Below, one piece after another: positions 7,936 through 18,313 of a stretch of 64,000 nt of DNA (the first letter of the stretch is position 1; every line of letters starts with the position of its first letter). The position numbers and the translations under genes were made by a program. Below the pieces are notes generated by a model, which saw only the letters and a program-made list of their open reading frames with translations, did not search any database and was not told the origin of the DNA. Source of the stretch: Actinomadura livida. Its GTDB lineage: Bacteria > Actinomycetota > Actinomycetes > Streptosporangiales > Streptosporangiaceae. The DNA is taken from the NCBI RefSeq assembly GCF_014648675.1, contig NZ_BMRO01000010.1:11861-75860 (forward strand), in the 5' to 3' direction.

Positions 7936-10028
7936 CGCTCGCAGGCCCGGCGCAGCTCGTCCAGGTCGGGCGGGAACGTGACCTGGCGCAGCACCCGCCC
8001 CGACGGCCCCCACACCACGAGGCGCGGCATCCGCTCATGCGCCTCGTCGATGCCGACGCCGCCGATGCGGTCGCGGGGCAGGTCCCACTCGACCCTGCCG
8101 CGCTTGGTCACGACCGCGAGCCCCGCGGACGACACCCGCAGCTGTGAACGGTTGCGGTCGTAGAGCCGGTAGCCGACAAGGCCGATGACGAGCCCCGCGG
8201 GCACCGACCAGCTCGCCGTGGCGTTGAACCCGCCCAGCTCTGGGCCGAGCCACACCGCGCCCAGCAGCGCGACGGCCTCGCATAGGAGCACGCTCATCGC
8301 GTACGTGCCCGCCCGGGACCGGCGGGTCGCGTCCAGGAGCGCGCCCGGCGCGGTCGCCGGGCCGGGCGGCGGCGGGGCGGAGAACGTGAAGTCCTGCTCG
8401 CCGGGAGGCTCCGGCCGGGGCGCCGTGCCCTCCTGCCCGGCGCTCTGCGAGGGCAGCACGGCGGTCGCCGGTTCGGGCTCGGCCACCGGCTCCGGGGCGG
8501 TGAGCGTGGACACGGCCGTGTGGAACGCGGCGCTCATGTAGGCGTCGTACTCGGCGTCGTTGACCGGCAGCCCGGCGCGGCGGGCCGAGTCGCGCAGGTC
8601 GGTACGGGAGATCCGCAGCGCCGACAGGGGCGCGGCGAAGAACTCGTCGCCGTCGGTGTCGTACAGCCGGACCCACGCGTGCCCGGCGATGGTCAGCAGC
8701 TCGATGCCGCCGATGCGGTCCTCGGGCATCTTCAGCACGACGTCCCCGGCGGCGTCGGCCCAGCCGAGCCCGCCGTCGGCGACGACCAGCCGGCCGCCCG
8801 GCACCTGCGCGAAGATCTCGGGCAGCCCCTCCAGGCCGTACTCGGGGCGGCGCGGCGTCCGCGCCCCCGGCGTGATCACCCGGTAGCCGTGGTCGTCGAG
8901 GGCGTGCGCGAGCTGGAAGCCGTCGAGTCCGTGCGCGGGCAGCCGGGCGACGAGCTCCAGCCGGTGCCCGAACGCGAGCGCGGCGAGGTCGGCGCGGCGC
9001 GGATCGCCGCTCACCGGGTCCAGGCGCAGGCCCGGCCCGACGACGACGGCGGCGACGTCCCCGGCCCGCAGGTCCTGCGCCTCGCGGCGGCGGCCGGGGC
9101 GGCTCCGCACCCGCAACCGCTCCGCCGTGATCGTCCAGCGGATCTGGGCGGCGCGCAGCAGCCGGCGGCGGGCCAGCAGGACGCCCGCGATCGCCGCGAG
9201 CACCCAGCAGCCGGCCGCGAGCCTGGCGCCGAACTCGCCGGTCCCGTCCACCGCGATCCGGACGATCATCACGGCGGCGAGCAGGGCGACCAGCGCGCCG
9301 AGGAGCACGATCCGGCGGCGGCTCGGCAGTGGCTCGGGCGTGTCCAGCCGGTGCTCCGCGCCGGTCCGGCCCCGCCCCTTGCCGACGGTCCGGCCACGGC
9401 CGTCGGTCCGCGGGGTGGACGGCTCGTGGGCCGCGGCCAGCAGGGCCGCCTCCTGGTCGAGCAGGCGCTTCTCGGCGGCGTGGTCGCGCGGCAGGGCGCT
9501 TCCCTCTGGGGTGTCGTCGTCCAGCCCTGGGACGCGCAGGGCCTCGTCCAGCGCGGGGTCCAGCAGGTCGGTCGCCTCGCCGTCCAGGACGTGCACGGGA
9601 ACGCCCAGCCGGCGCGCCGTCACGAACACGGTGAGGGGCTCCATGCCCATCGCGGTCATCCCGCCCACCGCGGTACGCCCGAACCGGTGGAACACGGTGA
9701 GCACGCCGTCGCCGGTGGTGATGGCCAGCGCCTCGATACGGGACCGCTCGTAGGAGACCATCGTCTGCCCGTCCGGCGCGATCCGCTCCAGGCCCGCCGC
9801 GGACAGCCGCCAGTACGGCCGGGGACGCCGGCGGCGCGCCTCCGGGGCCGCGCCCAGCAGCCACGGAACGGCGGCGACGACACCGAGCAGCGTCGCCCAC
9901 AGCCACACCGGGCGGATCGGCATCAGCGCCAGCACCACCGCCAGAAGAGCGAACGGACCGGCGGCGACGGGACGCCAACGGCCACCGGGACCCGCGAGGC
10001 CCACCAGCTCATGCTCCACAGTCCGCAT
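7872..10028 (-). CDS. Large membrane protein with repeated PH-like modules
   Basis: About 718 residues; not a family I can name. Three membrane regions are visible: VAAGPFALLAVVLALMPIRPVWLWATLLGVV near the N-terminus, two helices near residue 265 (RRIVLLGALVALLAAVMIV and LAAGCWVLAAIAGVLLA) and two near residue 600. After them come four soluble modules that look related, each starting with a beta-rich WRLSAAGLERI-like strand; two share the phrase (M/L)P(E/R)DRIGG(I/V). This resembles bacterial PH-type domains (inference). A Pro/Glu-rich linker occupies about residues 520-575. ATG at 10028 was chosen; a GTG two codons upstream is equally possible. Confidence 0.7.
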   Translation of the reverse strand: MRTVEHELVGLAGPGGRWRPVAAGPFALLAVVLALMPIRPVWLWATLLGVVAAVPWLLGAAPEARRRRPRPYWRLSAAGLERIAPDGQTMVSYERSRIEALAITTGDGVLTVFHRFGRTAVGGMTAMGMEPLTVFVTARRLGVPVHVLDGEATDLLDPALDEALRVPGLDDDTPEGSALPRDHAAEKRLLDQEAALLAAAHEPSTPRTDGRGRTVGKGRGRTGAEHRLDTPEPLPSRRRIVLLGALVALLAAVMIVRIAVDGTGEFGARLAAGCWVLAAIAGVLLARRRLLRAAQIRWTITAERLRVRSRPGRRREAQDLRAGDVAAVVVGPGLRLDPVSGDPRRADLAALAFGHRLELVARLPAHGLDGFQLAHALDDHGYRVITPGARTPRRPEYGLEGLPEIFAQVPGGRLVVADGGLGWADAAGDVVLKMPEDRIGGIELLTIAGHAWVRLYDTDGDEFFAAPLSALRISRTDLRDSARRAGLPVNDAEYDAYMSAAFHTAVSTLTAPEPVAEPEPATAVLPSQSAGQEGTAPRPEPPGEQDFTFSAPPPPGPATAPGALLDATRRSRAGTYAMSVLLCEAVALLGAVWLGPELGGFNATASWSVPAGLVIGLVGYRLYDRNRSQLRVSSAGLAVVTKRGRVEWDLPRDRIGGVGIDEAHERMPRLVVWGPSGRVLRQVTFPPDLDELRRACERYGVPWGPPDADLPAPPPPEL

Positions 10029-10175
10029 CCTCACACGGGTCCCCGCGGGACCGTCGCCTCCTTCCGGCAACTGGCCGCCCACCGCCACCGACTTCCATCG
10101 TGCCGGTCAGGTCGCCCCATCACTCCCGTCAACCCTCTTCCCTGCGGCTTCCCGTACGACTCTCCCCTACGACCC

Positions 10176-11228
10176 CTATCCCCGCTTGCGCAGCAGCCCG
10201 TACCCGACGGCGGCGGCGATGGCCAGCGCCAGGAACAGGCCCGTCCTGGTGCTGGAGGCGTCCTTGCCCTCCTCACCGGCGCCGCCGGACGTCCCCGCGT
10301 TCTCCGGCGACGGCGCCTGGGACGGCGCCTTGGAAGGCAGCGCCTCCTCCGGGAGCGGGATCCGGTACACCGGCTGGTTCGTCCCCTCCGACCCCACCAG
10401 GAGGGCCGTGCCGTCGGCGGTGTAGGTCACCGACTCGCCCTGCTTCTGCGCAGGCAGGCCGATCGACGTCAGCGACTTGCCGGGGGAGCCGTCCGGGTTC
10501 ACCGAGTAGAGGCGGGCGCCGAGGTAGGTCCGGATGACGCAGGTGCGCCCGTCGGGGGAGAACGCGCCGCCGGTCGCGATGGGCGGCGCGCCGGAGACCT
10601 CCCGCACGACGTTGAACCCGCCGGTCCGCAGCCGCGCCGGGGCCTCGTACACCTTGCCGCCGAACAGCTTGCTGGCGAGGTAGAGCCGGTTGGTCTTCGG
10701 GTTGATCATCAGGGTCTCGGCGTTGCGCGGCCCGTCCGCGTACTTGATCTTGAAGGCGGTGGCGCGGATGGTCTGGCTCCGCAGCCGGGCGGGCTCGGGG
10801 ATCCGGTACACGGTCACGTACGGCCACGCGCCGCCGAGGTTGTCGCCGATGTCCCCGACGAAGATCGCCGGGCGGCCGCGCTCGTCCTGCCCGACCGCGA
10901 TGTCCTCCCAGTCGCGGGCGTTCGCGCCGCCGAGGGTCAGCACGGCCCGCACGCCCCCGTCCGGGCCGAGCGCGAAGACCGACGGGACGTCGCCCGAGTC
11001 GTTGTGCGTGTAGACGACGCCCTTGTGCCGCCGGCTGACCGCCAGGCCGCTCGACTCGGTGATCCGCTCGTCCCGGATCGTGAAGGCCACCTGCTCCTCC
11101 GCGGACGCGGGGGACGGCAGCCAGACGAACGCCCCGGCCAGGGCCAGCGCCGCACCGGCACGGGCCGCGCGGGACGCGAAACGGCGGGAACGGGCGGAAC
11201 GAAAGGGACGCGCACGGCACCATGACAT
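10176..11228 (-). CDS. Secreted, C-terminally anchored beta-propeller-like protein
   Basis: A 350-residue envelope protein. It has an Arg-rich N-terminus and a signal peptide (AGAALALAGAFVWLPSPASAEE, probable cleavage after ASA). The body has repeated strand motifs such as SSGLAVSRRHKGVVYTHND, GGAFSPDGRTCVIRTY and SVTYTADGTALLVGSEG, typical of WD40/NHL-like propellers. A Pro/Ser-rich stalk precedes a C-terminal helix and basic tail (LFLALAIAAAVGYGLLRKRG), consistent with membrane or cell-wall attachment. No LPxTG motif is visible. The role is unknown; extracellular binding or an esterase-like propeller are possibilities. Confidence 0.75.
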   Translation of the reverse strand: MSWCRARPFRSARSRRFASRAARAGAALALAGAFVWLPSPASAEEQVAFTIRDERITESSGLAVSRRHKGVVYTHNDSGDVPSVFALGPDGGVRAVLTLGGANARDWEDIAVGQDERGRPAIFVGDIGDNLGGAWPYVTVYRIPEPARLRSQTIRATAFKIKYADGPRNAETLMINPKTNRLYLASKLFGGKVYEAPARLRTGGFNVVREVSGAPPIATGGAFSPDGRTCVIRTYLGARLYSVNPDGSPGKSLTSIGLPAQKQGESVTYTADGTALLVGSEGTNQPVYRIPLPEEALPSKAPSQAPSPENAGTSGGAGEEGKDASSTRTGLFLALAIAAAVGYGLLRKRG

Positions 11229-11296
11229 GGCCTGATCATCCCCGTTCCGCGTCCCGCCGCTCGTCCGCCCCGCGCTCTCGGGCTCAGCCCGCGCCA

Positions 11297-11437
11297 TCAG
11301 GACAGCAGCGCACCGACGACCACGGTCAGCACGAGCGCGGTCAGCACGGTGGGAAGCAGCCATCGGGGCGCGCGGTTCACGCTGCCGAGCTTATTCGGCT
11401 CCGTGCCCGGCGCGAACCGGCCGCCCATGATCTGCAT
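11297..11437 (-). CDS. Small single-pass membrane protein (46 aa)
   Basis: A short reverse-strand gene, divergent from the amidotransferase gene. The product has a polar N-terminus (MQIMGGRFAPGTEPNKLGSV), a basic NRAPRW segment and one hydrophobic helix, LLPTVLTALVLTVVVGALL, at the C-terminus. Wobble positions are mostly G/C as in real genes here, which separates it from antisense noise. Starts at 11449, 11437 or 11428 are possible; the first would overlap the divergent start codon, so 11437 is used. Function unknown; a tail-anchored small protein is the simplest reading. Confidence 0.55.
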   Translation of the reverse strand: MQIMGGRFAPGTEPNKLGSVNRAPRWLLPTVLTALVLTVVVGALLS

Positions 11438-11447
11438 CTCATCTGGC

Positions 11448-12383
11448 ATGTGCGGATTGTTCGGGATGGTGCGCTCACCGTTCGCCGCCGACGCCGGAGC
11501 GGCGTCGGACGTGTTCGTCACGCTGGGCATGCTCGCGGAGGAACGCGGCACGGACTCGGCCGGCCTGGCCTTCCTCGGGGGATGGCCAGGCCTCGGCGGT
11601 GCGGCCTTCGGCAGCGGGACCGGGTGCGGGGACGGCTGCCGCGTGCTGACGGCCCGCGGCCGGTTCTCGGCGCTGTGGCGGACGGAACTCCTCCCCGAAC
11701 TCGACCGCGCGCCGGTCGTCCTCGGCCACACCCGCTGGGCCACGCAGGGCTCCCCGGCCGACCCGGCGAACGCCAGCCCGATGGCCGTCCCGGCGGGGGA
11801 CGGGGGCGCCGCGATCGTGGCCGCGCACAACGGCGACATCGACGCCGGTGACCTGCGGTCGCGGCACGCGCTGCCGCCCGCGTCCGGGACGACCGACAGC
11901 GAGCCCGTCTTCCAGCTCCTCGCCGGCTGCGCCGACGCGACCGCCGTGACCGGCGTGCTCGAAACGCTGGTCGGGCGCGCCGCGCTGGCCTGGGTCCACC
12001 GGGACCGCCCGACCGAGGTGCACCTGGCCCGCGCCGCGCTCAGCCCCCTGACCATCGCCGTCGACACCGAGCAGAACATCTACTGGGCCTCCAATCCGCG
12101 CTGGTTCCGGGAGGCGGAGGAGCACACGCGGGCGCGGTTCGCGACCGTCGTCATGCTCCGCGAGGGCACCTACCTCAAGGTCGGCATGGAGCGGCGCCCC
12201 GGACGCCGTGACCGGCCCGAGGTGCTGGCCACGGCGAACTTCCGGCCCACTGCCCGCGACACCGACATGGACGACCGCGTCTGGACGGGCTTCACCCCCG
12301 ACGACGAGCAGTGCGACCGAGCCGGCCTGCGCCACCGCGTCGTGCAGCGCCCCAGCGAAGCCCCGGTCCCGACCGCCGCCTGA
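11448..12383 (+). CDS. Stand-alone class II glutamine amidotransferase (Ntn hydrolase)
   Basis: A 311-residue glutaminase-domain protein. It begins MCGLFGMV, so removal of Met exposes the nucleophilic Cys2. Other GATase II signatures are GHTRWATQGSP near residue 95, the oxyanion segment HNGDI near residue 125, and TDSEPVFQLL near residue 150. No synthase or SIS domain follows, unlike GlmS or PurF, so it would need a partner or act as a glutaminase. The C-terminal ~60 residues are charged and unrelated. ATG at 11448 is fixed by the need for Cys at position 2. It is convergent with serC, 9 nt apart. Confidence 0.85.
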   Translation: MCGLFGMVRSPFAADAGAASDVFVTLGMLAEERGTDSAGLAFLGGWPGLGGAAFGSGTGCGDGCRVLTARGRFSALWRTELLPELDRAPVVLGHTRWATQGSPADPANASPMAVPAGDGGAAIVAAHNGDIDAGDLRSRHALPPASGTTDSEPVFQLLAGCADATAVTGVLETLVGRAALAWVHRDRPTEVHLARAALSPLTIAVDTEQNIYWASNPRWFREAEEHTRARFATVVMLREGTYLKVGMERRPGRRDRPEVLATANFRPTARDTDMDDRVWTGFTPDDEQCDRAGLRHRVVQRPSEAPVPTAA

Positions 12384-12392
12384 CGCCCCGGA

Positions 12393-13896
<1,504 letters not shown>

Positions 13897-13944
13897 GGCG
13901 CCAATCATGGCAAAAGCGAGCAAGGTGGCCGATTTTCATGCTCG

Positions 13945-16917
13945 GTGGCAGGTTCAGTGGAAAACTTCGATCCTTTCCGGGAGCCGCGGCGTCCAAGGGC
14001 GGAGGAGCCGCGATCGGCGGGCGGTCGCGGGCGGGCGGCGAACGGGAAGCGAGGGTCGACGATGGCGGGCGACGGCGAGCGGACCTTGAGCGAGGACCGG
14101 CTGCGCGGAGTGCTCGACCTGTTCGAGCGGCTGCGGGAGCGGCCGCCGTGGCGCTGGCGCGAGCGGCTGCGGCCGCTGCTCTTACTGCTCGGCCCCGCCC
14201 GCGCCACCTCGCAGGCCGCCGAGCTGCTCAAGTCCCGGTGCGAGGACGAGCGGGCCCCGGTCTCGCACATAGCGGCCGACACCCCGGCCACCGACGTCGC
14301 GGGCGTCCTCCGGGAGGCCAAGCGGGAGCTGTCGCAGCCCAGCAGCCGCGGCCGGGGAGAGCCGCCGCTGCGCTTCCCGATGCTGGAGATGGCGCTGTGG
14401 CTGCGCGACCTGCGGGACATCCGGCGCGCCGGGGACCGCCCGCCGCCGCGCGGCGCGTCGTCCGCCGAGCGGGAGAACCACCGGCTCGTCCGGCGGCTCA
14501 CCCACCCGCCCGTCGGCGACAACGAGAACGCGCGCCGCCGCGAGCTCAACCGGGTGATCCGCAGGCGCGGGCGGGACGTCCTGCGCGACCTGGAGGAGCC
14601 GCCCAGCCGGTCCGCGGCGTTCCTGTCGTTCCTGGAGCAGATCGCCCCGCTCGGCGTCGCGGTCGTCGCGCTGGTCAGCGCCGGGACGGCCGCGGCCATC
14701 GACCTGGCCACGGCCGTGTTCGCCGCCGTGGTCGGGCTGGCGTTCGTCGCCGTGCAGATCGTCGCCAGGACGCGCGGCTGGTACGGGGTGTACCGGTACG
14801 GGTGGTTCCTCCGCCAGCCGTACGTCGACCGCGACTCCACCGGCTTCCTCGGCTTCGCCCTGGGCGTGTTCGACCCGCGCCCGGTCGAGCCCGACGACCA
14901 CGGGGAGCAGCTCGACCTGCTCCTCGTCGCCGCGTTCCTGGAGGACCTCCGCCGCAACTACCGGCGGGACTACCGGCGGGCGGCGTGGGCGCGGGTCCGC
15001 TACCCGGTGCTGATCCTGGAGCACCTGCCCGCGGGGCATCCGGGCGTGCAGCTCATCGAGCTGATCGAGCGGGTCCGCGCCGACAGCCAGGCCGGCGAGG
15101 GGCTCCCCGGCTTCGACCCGCTGGTCGTCGTCGCCGGCGTCGACCCGGCGACGCCCGCCGAGGACGGCCCGGCCGCCCCGTCCGGCGGGAGGCTCCTCGA
15201 CCGGATCGCGCAGGCGGTGCGCGTGGACATGGCGTCCGGCGAGCCGCAGAGCGTCGTCGCCGCGCGCGGCCTCTGGGACCGGTACGCCCGCGAGCAGCGC
15301 CGCGTCGGCGCCCTCGGCTCCCGCCGCGAGCTGCGCGTCGACATCAGCCGCGACCCGGGCGGCGACCTGCCGCCCGTCCGGCCCGTGCGGCGCCGCCCCC
15401 GGCTCGCGCACCCCGCGCTGCCGTGGATCGCGATGTTCGCGGTCGCGGCGGCGTCCATCACGGTGATCTCCGTCCAGGTGGTGCGGTACTGCTCGGCGTT
15501 CGAGATCGCGCGGACGGGCAACGGGGAGTGCGTCGGGATCACCGACGGGTCGTTCCGCTTCGGCGTGGACTCCGGCGGCCGGAACAACGACAACCGGCTG
15601 AACAAGGTCCTCGACGAGATCGAGGAGCTGAACGACCACGTCATGGAGTCCGGCAAGCCGTACGCGACCGTCGTGTACCTCGGCCCCGTGACCGCCGACC
15701 CGTCCATCAAGAACCACCGGATCGACCTGCTCGCCGGCGTCCAGGGCGAGCTGATCGGGCTGGCCATCGCGCAGCGGCGGTTCAACGACTCCGCCGAGGG
15801 CGACGACCTGCGGCTGCGGGTGCTGGTCGCCAACGCGGGCGCGCGGTTCCGCTACGCGGTGCGGGTCGCCGAGCAGATCCGCGAGCGGGCGCTGGAGGAC
15901 CGCTCCATCGTCGCGGTGATCGGCTTCGAGCAGAGCCGCCGGCAGACCCAGGAGGCGATCAGGCTGCTGGCCAAATCGGCGCTGCCGCTGGTCGGCACGG
16001 CCAACAGCTACGACGGGACCGCCCTGCTCGACGGGGACGCGGGCTTCTCGCCCTACTACTTCCGGCTGGCCTCCCCGAACTCGCGGACCGCCCGGCACGC
16101 CGCCTACTGGGCGCGCAACGGGCACCTCGGCGGCGGGAAGGCGGAGAACGCGGTCGTCATCTACAACGACCAGCCCGACGACCTGTACAGCGAGAACCTG
16201 GCCACCGGGTTCGCGGAGGCGTTCGGGCGCCGCAGGGTGCGCATGCGGCCGTACAACAACTCCGGCGAGCTCGACAAGGCCGTCCGCGAGGCGTGCCAAG
16301 ACCAGCCCGACCTGTTCTACTACGCCGGGCGGTCGGACGAGTTCCGCTCGTTCATCAACGTCCTGGAGCTGTCCTGCCCCAGGAGGCCGCTGGTCATGGC
16401 GGACGACGAGATCGCCAAGTACGTGAGCGACAACGCCACGGAGATCGGCCGCAAGAACACGTTCGACCTGTACTTCACGCCGCTCGCGGCCAGGGAGGCG
16501 TGGACGTGGCGCTGGATCGGCGACCAGGCGCCGCAGACGTTCTACTCGGACTACGACCCGGCCGTCCGGGAGATGACGGACGAGAACAACAAGGGCCAGC
16601 AGCCCTCGATCACCCGCGCCGCCGTCGCCTACGACGCGGCCACCCTCGTCGCGACCGTGGCGAGCAAGGTGTTCTGGCAGGAGAAGGCGCTGCCCTCGGC
16701 GGGATCGGTGTTCGCCGCGCTCAACGACCCCGACCACGACGTCCTGCGGAACGGGGCCAGCGGCGTGATCCGCTTCACCAGCCGCGGCACCGGCCACCAG
16801 GTCGCCGACAAGCCGGTGCTGCTCGCGACGATCCAGCCGGACGGCACCACGGAGGTCAAGCAGGTCTGCGGCCGCCTGGTCGCCGGCGAACAGGGCAAAG
16901 CCGATTGTCCTGCTTGA
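13945..16917 (+). CDS. Membrane-tethered periplasmic-binding-protein receptor (PBP type 1)
   Basis: About 990 residues with an unusual layout. A large cytoplasmic Arg-rich N-terminal part (1-230) comes first, then a hairpin of two helices at about 233-275 (PLGVAVVALVSAGTAAAIDL and onward), a second cytoplasmic part (280-490, with RQPYVDRDSTGFLGFALGVF), a third helix at 494-515 (LPWIAMFAVAAASITVISVQ), and an extracellular LivJ-like type 1 binding domain (530-990; YLGPVTADPS, VIGFEQSRRQTQEAIRLLAKS, VYYAGRSDEF-like core). Three helices place the binding domain outside. It resembles actinobacterial substrate-binding proteins fused to an NTPase-like module, but I see no Walker A here. GTG 13945, GTG 13957 or ATG 14062 could be the start. 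Confidence 0.75.
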   Translation: MAGSVENFDPFREPRRPRAEEPRSAGGRGRAANGKRGSTMAGDGERTLSEDRLRGVLDLFERLRERPPWRWRERLRPLLLLLGPARATSQAAELLKSRCEDERAPVSHIAADTPATDVAGVLREAKRELSQPSSRGRGEPPLRFPMLEMALWLRDLRDIRRAGDRPPPRGASSAERENHRLVRRLTHPPVGDNENARRRELNRVIRRRGRDVLRDLEEPPSRSAAFLSFLEQIAPLGVAVVALVSAGTAAAIDLATAVFAAVVGLAFVAVQIVARTRGWYGVYRYGWFLRQPYVDRDSTGFLGFALGVFDPRPVEPDDHGEQLDLLLVAAFLEDLRRNYRRDYRRAAWARVRYPVLILEHLPAGHPGVQLIELIERVRADSQAGEGLPGFDPLVVVAGVDPATPAEDGPAAPSGGRLLDRIAQAVRVDMASGEPQSVVAARGLWDRYAREQRRVGALGSRRELRVDISRDPGGDLPPVRPVRRRPRLAHPALPWIAMFAVAAASITVISVQVVRYCSAFEIARTGNGECVGITDGSFRFGVDSGGRNNDNRLNKVLDEIEELNDHVMESGKPYATVVYLGPVTADPSIKNHRIDLLAGVQGELIGLAIAQRRFNDSAEGDDLRLRVLVANAGARFRYAVRVAEQIRERALEDRSIVAVIGFEQSRRQTQEAIRLLAKSALPLVGTANSYDGTALLDGDAGFSPYYFRLASPNSRTARHAAYWARNGHLGGGKAENAVVIYNDQPDDLYSENLATGFAEAFGRRRVRMRPYNNSGELDKAVREACQDQPDLFYYAGRSDEFRSFINVLELSCPRRPLVMADDEIAKYVSDNATEIGRKNTFDLYFTPLAAREAWTWRWIGDQAPQTFYSDYDPAVREMTDENNKGQQPSITRAAVAYDAATLVATVASKVFWQEKALPSAGSVFAALNDPDHDVLRNGASGVIRFTSRGTGHQVADKPVLLATIQPDGTTEVKQVCGRLVAGEQGKADCPA

Positions 16918-17000
16918 TCGCATCGCCCTCGGCGGTCAGGCACTGCTTTCGGAAGCGGCCGCGACGGTTCATGTTGTCGCGGGGGCGGGGGCCCTGTCGG

Positions 17001-17030
17001 CCGGGTAGCCGGATGGCTCCGGCTACCCGG
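17001..17030. terminator. Bidirectional hairpin terminator
   Basis: A perfect 13-bp stem, CCGGGTAGCCGGA (17001-17013) and TCCGGCTACCCGG (17018-17030), with a TGGC loop. It lies between the convergent receptor gene and citrate synthase gene. No U-tract follows, as usual for high-GC actinomycetes. Confidence 0.75.
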
Positions 17031-17080
17031 GACGACGTGGGAGTCAGTTGTGAGGGGGGCGGAGGGTGAGGGAGCCGGGG

Positions 17081-18187
17081 TCAGCCCGCGGGCTTGAGGG
17101 TCGCCGCTCCGGCCACGTCGTCGATGGAGCGGCTGCCCGGGCCGGTGTACTTGGCGCTCGGGCGGACCAGGCGCCCGGTGCGCTTCTGCTCCAGGATGTG
17201 CGCGGCCCATCCGGCGGTGCGGCCGCAGGTGAACATCGCGGGCATCATCGCGGTCGGGACCTCGGCGAAGTCGAGGATGACCGCGGCCCAGAACTCCACG
17301 TTCGTCTCGATCGGGCGGTCCGGGCGGCGCTCGCGGAGTTCGGCGAGGGCGGCGTCCTCCAGGGCCTTGGCGGCCTCGAAGCGGGGGGCGTCGAGCTCCT
17401 TGGCGGTGCGGCGCAGCACGCGGGCCCGCGGGTCCTCGGCGCGGTAGACGCGGTGGCCGAAGCCCATCAGCCGGTCGCCGGAGTCGAGGATGTCCGTGAC
17501 GACCTTCCGTGCGTCGCCGAGCTGCTCGACCTTCTCGATCATCGGCAGGACGCGGGCGGGGGCTCCGCCGTGCAGCGGACCCGACATGGCGCCGATCGCG
17601 CCCGACACCGCGGCCGCGACGTCCGCCCCGGTGGAGGCGATCACCCGCGCGGTGAAGGTGGAGGCGTTCATGCCGTGCTCGGCGGCCGAGACCCAGTACG
17701 CGTCGATGGCCCGGACGTGCTTGGGGTCGGGCTCACCGCGCCAGCGGACCATGAACCGCTCGGTGATCGTCGCCGCGGCGTCGATCTTGTCCTGCGGCAC
17801 CATCGGTACGCCGATGCCGCGCGCGGACTGGGCGACGAACGACAGCGCCGTCACCGACACCCGGGCGAGGTCGGCGCGGGCCTCCTCGTCGGAGATGTCG
17901 AGCAGCGGGCGCATGCCGTACGCGGGAGCGAGGGTGGGGAGGGCGCTCTGCACGTCCACCCGCACGTCGCCGGAGGTGACCGGGAGGACGTGCGGGTCCG
18001 CCGGGGCGAGACCCGGGTCGAACGAGTCGTCCACGAGGAGGCCCCAGGCGTCACCGAAGGAGACGCGGCCGACGAGTTCCTCGATGTCGACGCCCCGGTA
18101 GCGGAGGGCGCCGCCCTCCTTGTCCGGTTCGGCGATCTCGGTCTCGAAGGCCACGACCCCCTCGAGACCAGGTTTGAAGTCGGACAT
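17081..18187 (-). CDS. citA: Citrate synthase 2
   Basis: A 368-residue citrate synthase of the short actinobacterial type. It condenses acetyl-CoA with oxaloacetate in the TCA cycle; cytosolic. Catalytic elements are visible: GPLHGGAP (first His), GFGHRVYRAEDPRA (second His) and the Asp/Arg region near VPTAMMPAMFTCGRTAGW. N-terminal FKPGLEGVVAFETEIAEPDKEG is typical of CitA. ATG at 18187 with an AGGAC ribosome site was chosen over a start 16 codons upstream. It is divergent from pdxH, and an 8-bp inverted repeat lies between the two starts. Confidence 0.93.
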   Translation of the reverse strand: MSDFKPGLEGVVAFETEIAEPDKEGGALRYRGVDIEELVGRVSFGDAWGLLVDDSFDPGLAPADPHVLPVTSGDVRVDVQSALPTLAPAYGMRPLLDISDEEARADLARVSVTALSFVAQSARGIGVPMVPQDKIDAAATITERFMVRWRGEPDPKHVRAIDAYWVSAAEHGMNASTFTARVIASTGADVAAAVSGAIGAMSGPLHGGAPARVLPMIEKVEQLGDARKVVTDILDSGDRLMGFGHRVYRAEDPRARVLRRTAKELDAPRFEAAKALEDAALAELRERRPDRPIETNVEFWAAVILDFAEVPTAMMPAMFTCGRTAGWAAHILEQKRTGRLVRPSAKYTGPGSRSIDDVAGAATLKPAG

Positions 18188-18216
18188 GTCGTCCTGCCTT
18201 TCGTCCCCAAGAGTGA

Positions 18217-18253
18217 TAAGGCGGTGCCGTGCCATTGAACCCTGTCCGCCTTA
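18217..18253. promoter_or_regulatory. Inverted repeat between citA and pdxH starts
   Basis: Arms TAAGGCGG (18217-18224) and CCGCCTTA (18246-18253) are perfect complements separated by 21 nt. They sit in the divergent promoter region, where they could be an operator for citA, pdxH or both, or a leader hairpin. No binding protein can be assigned. Confidence 0.4.
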
Positions 18254-18313
18254 CTTGCCAGTACCCAGGGGTCAGGTGAGTTGCACAAGTCCCAGGTGAG
18301 AGGCTCTGACGCT

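Noticed and set aside
14182-16923. Reverse-strand frame of 913 codons antisense to the receptor gene
   Set aside because: The forward gene has clear helices and a recognised binding domain; the reverse product has none.
17001-17030. Operator for citA
   Set aside because: The hairpin lies at the 3' ends of two convergent genes, which fits a terminator.
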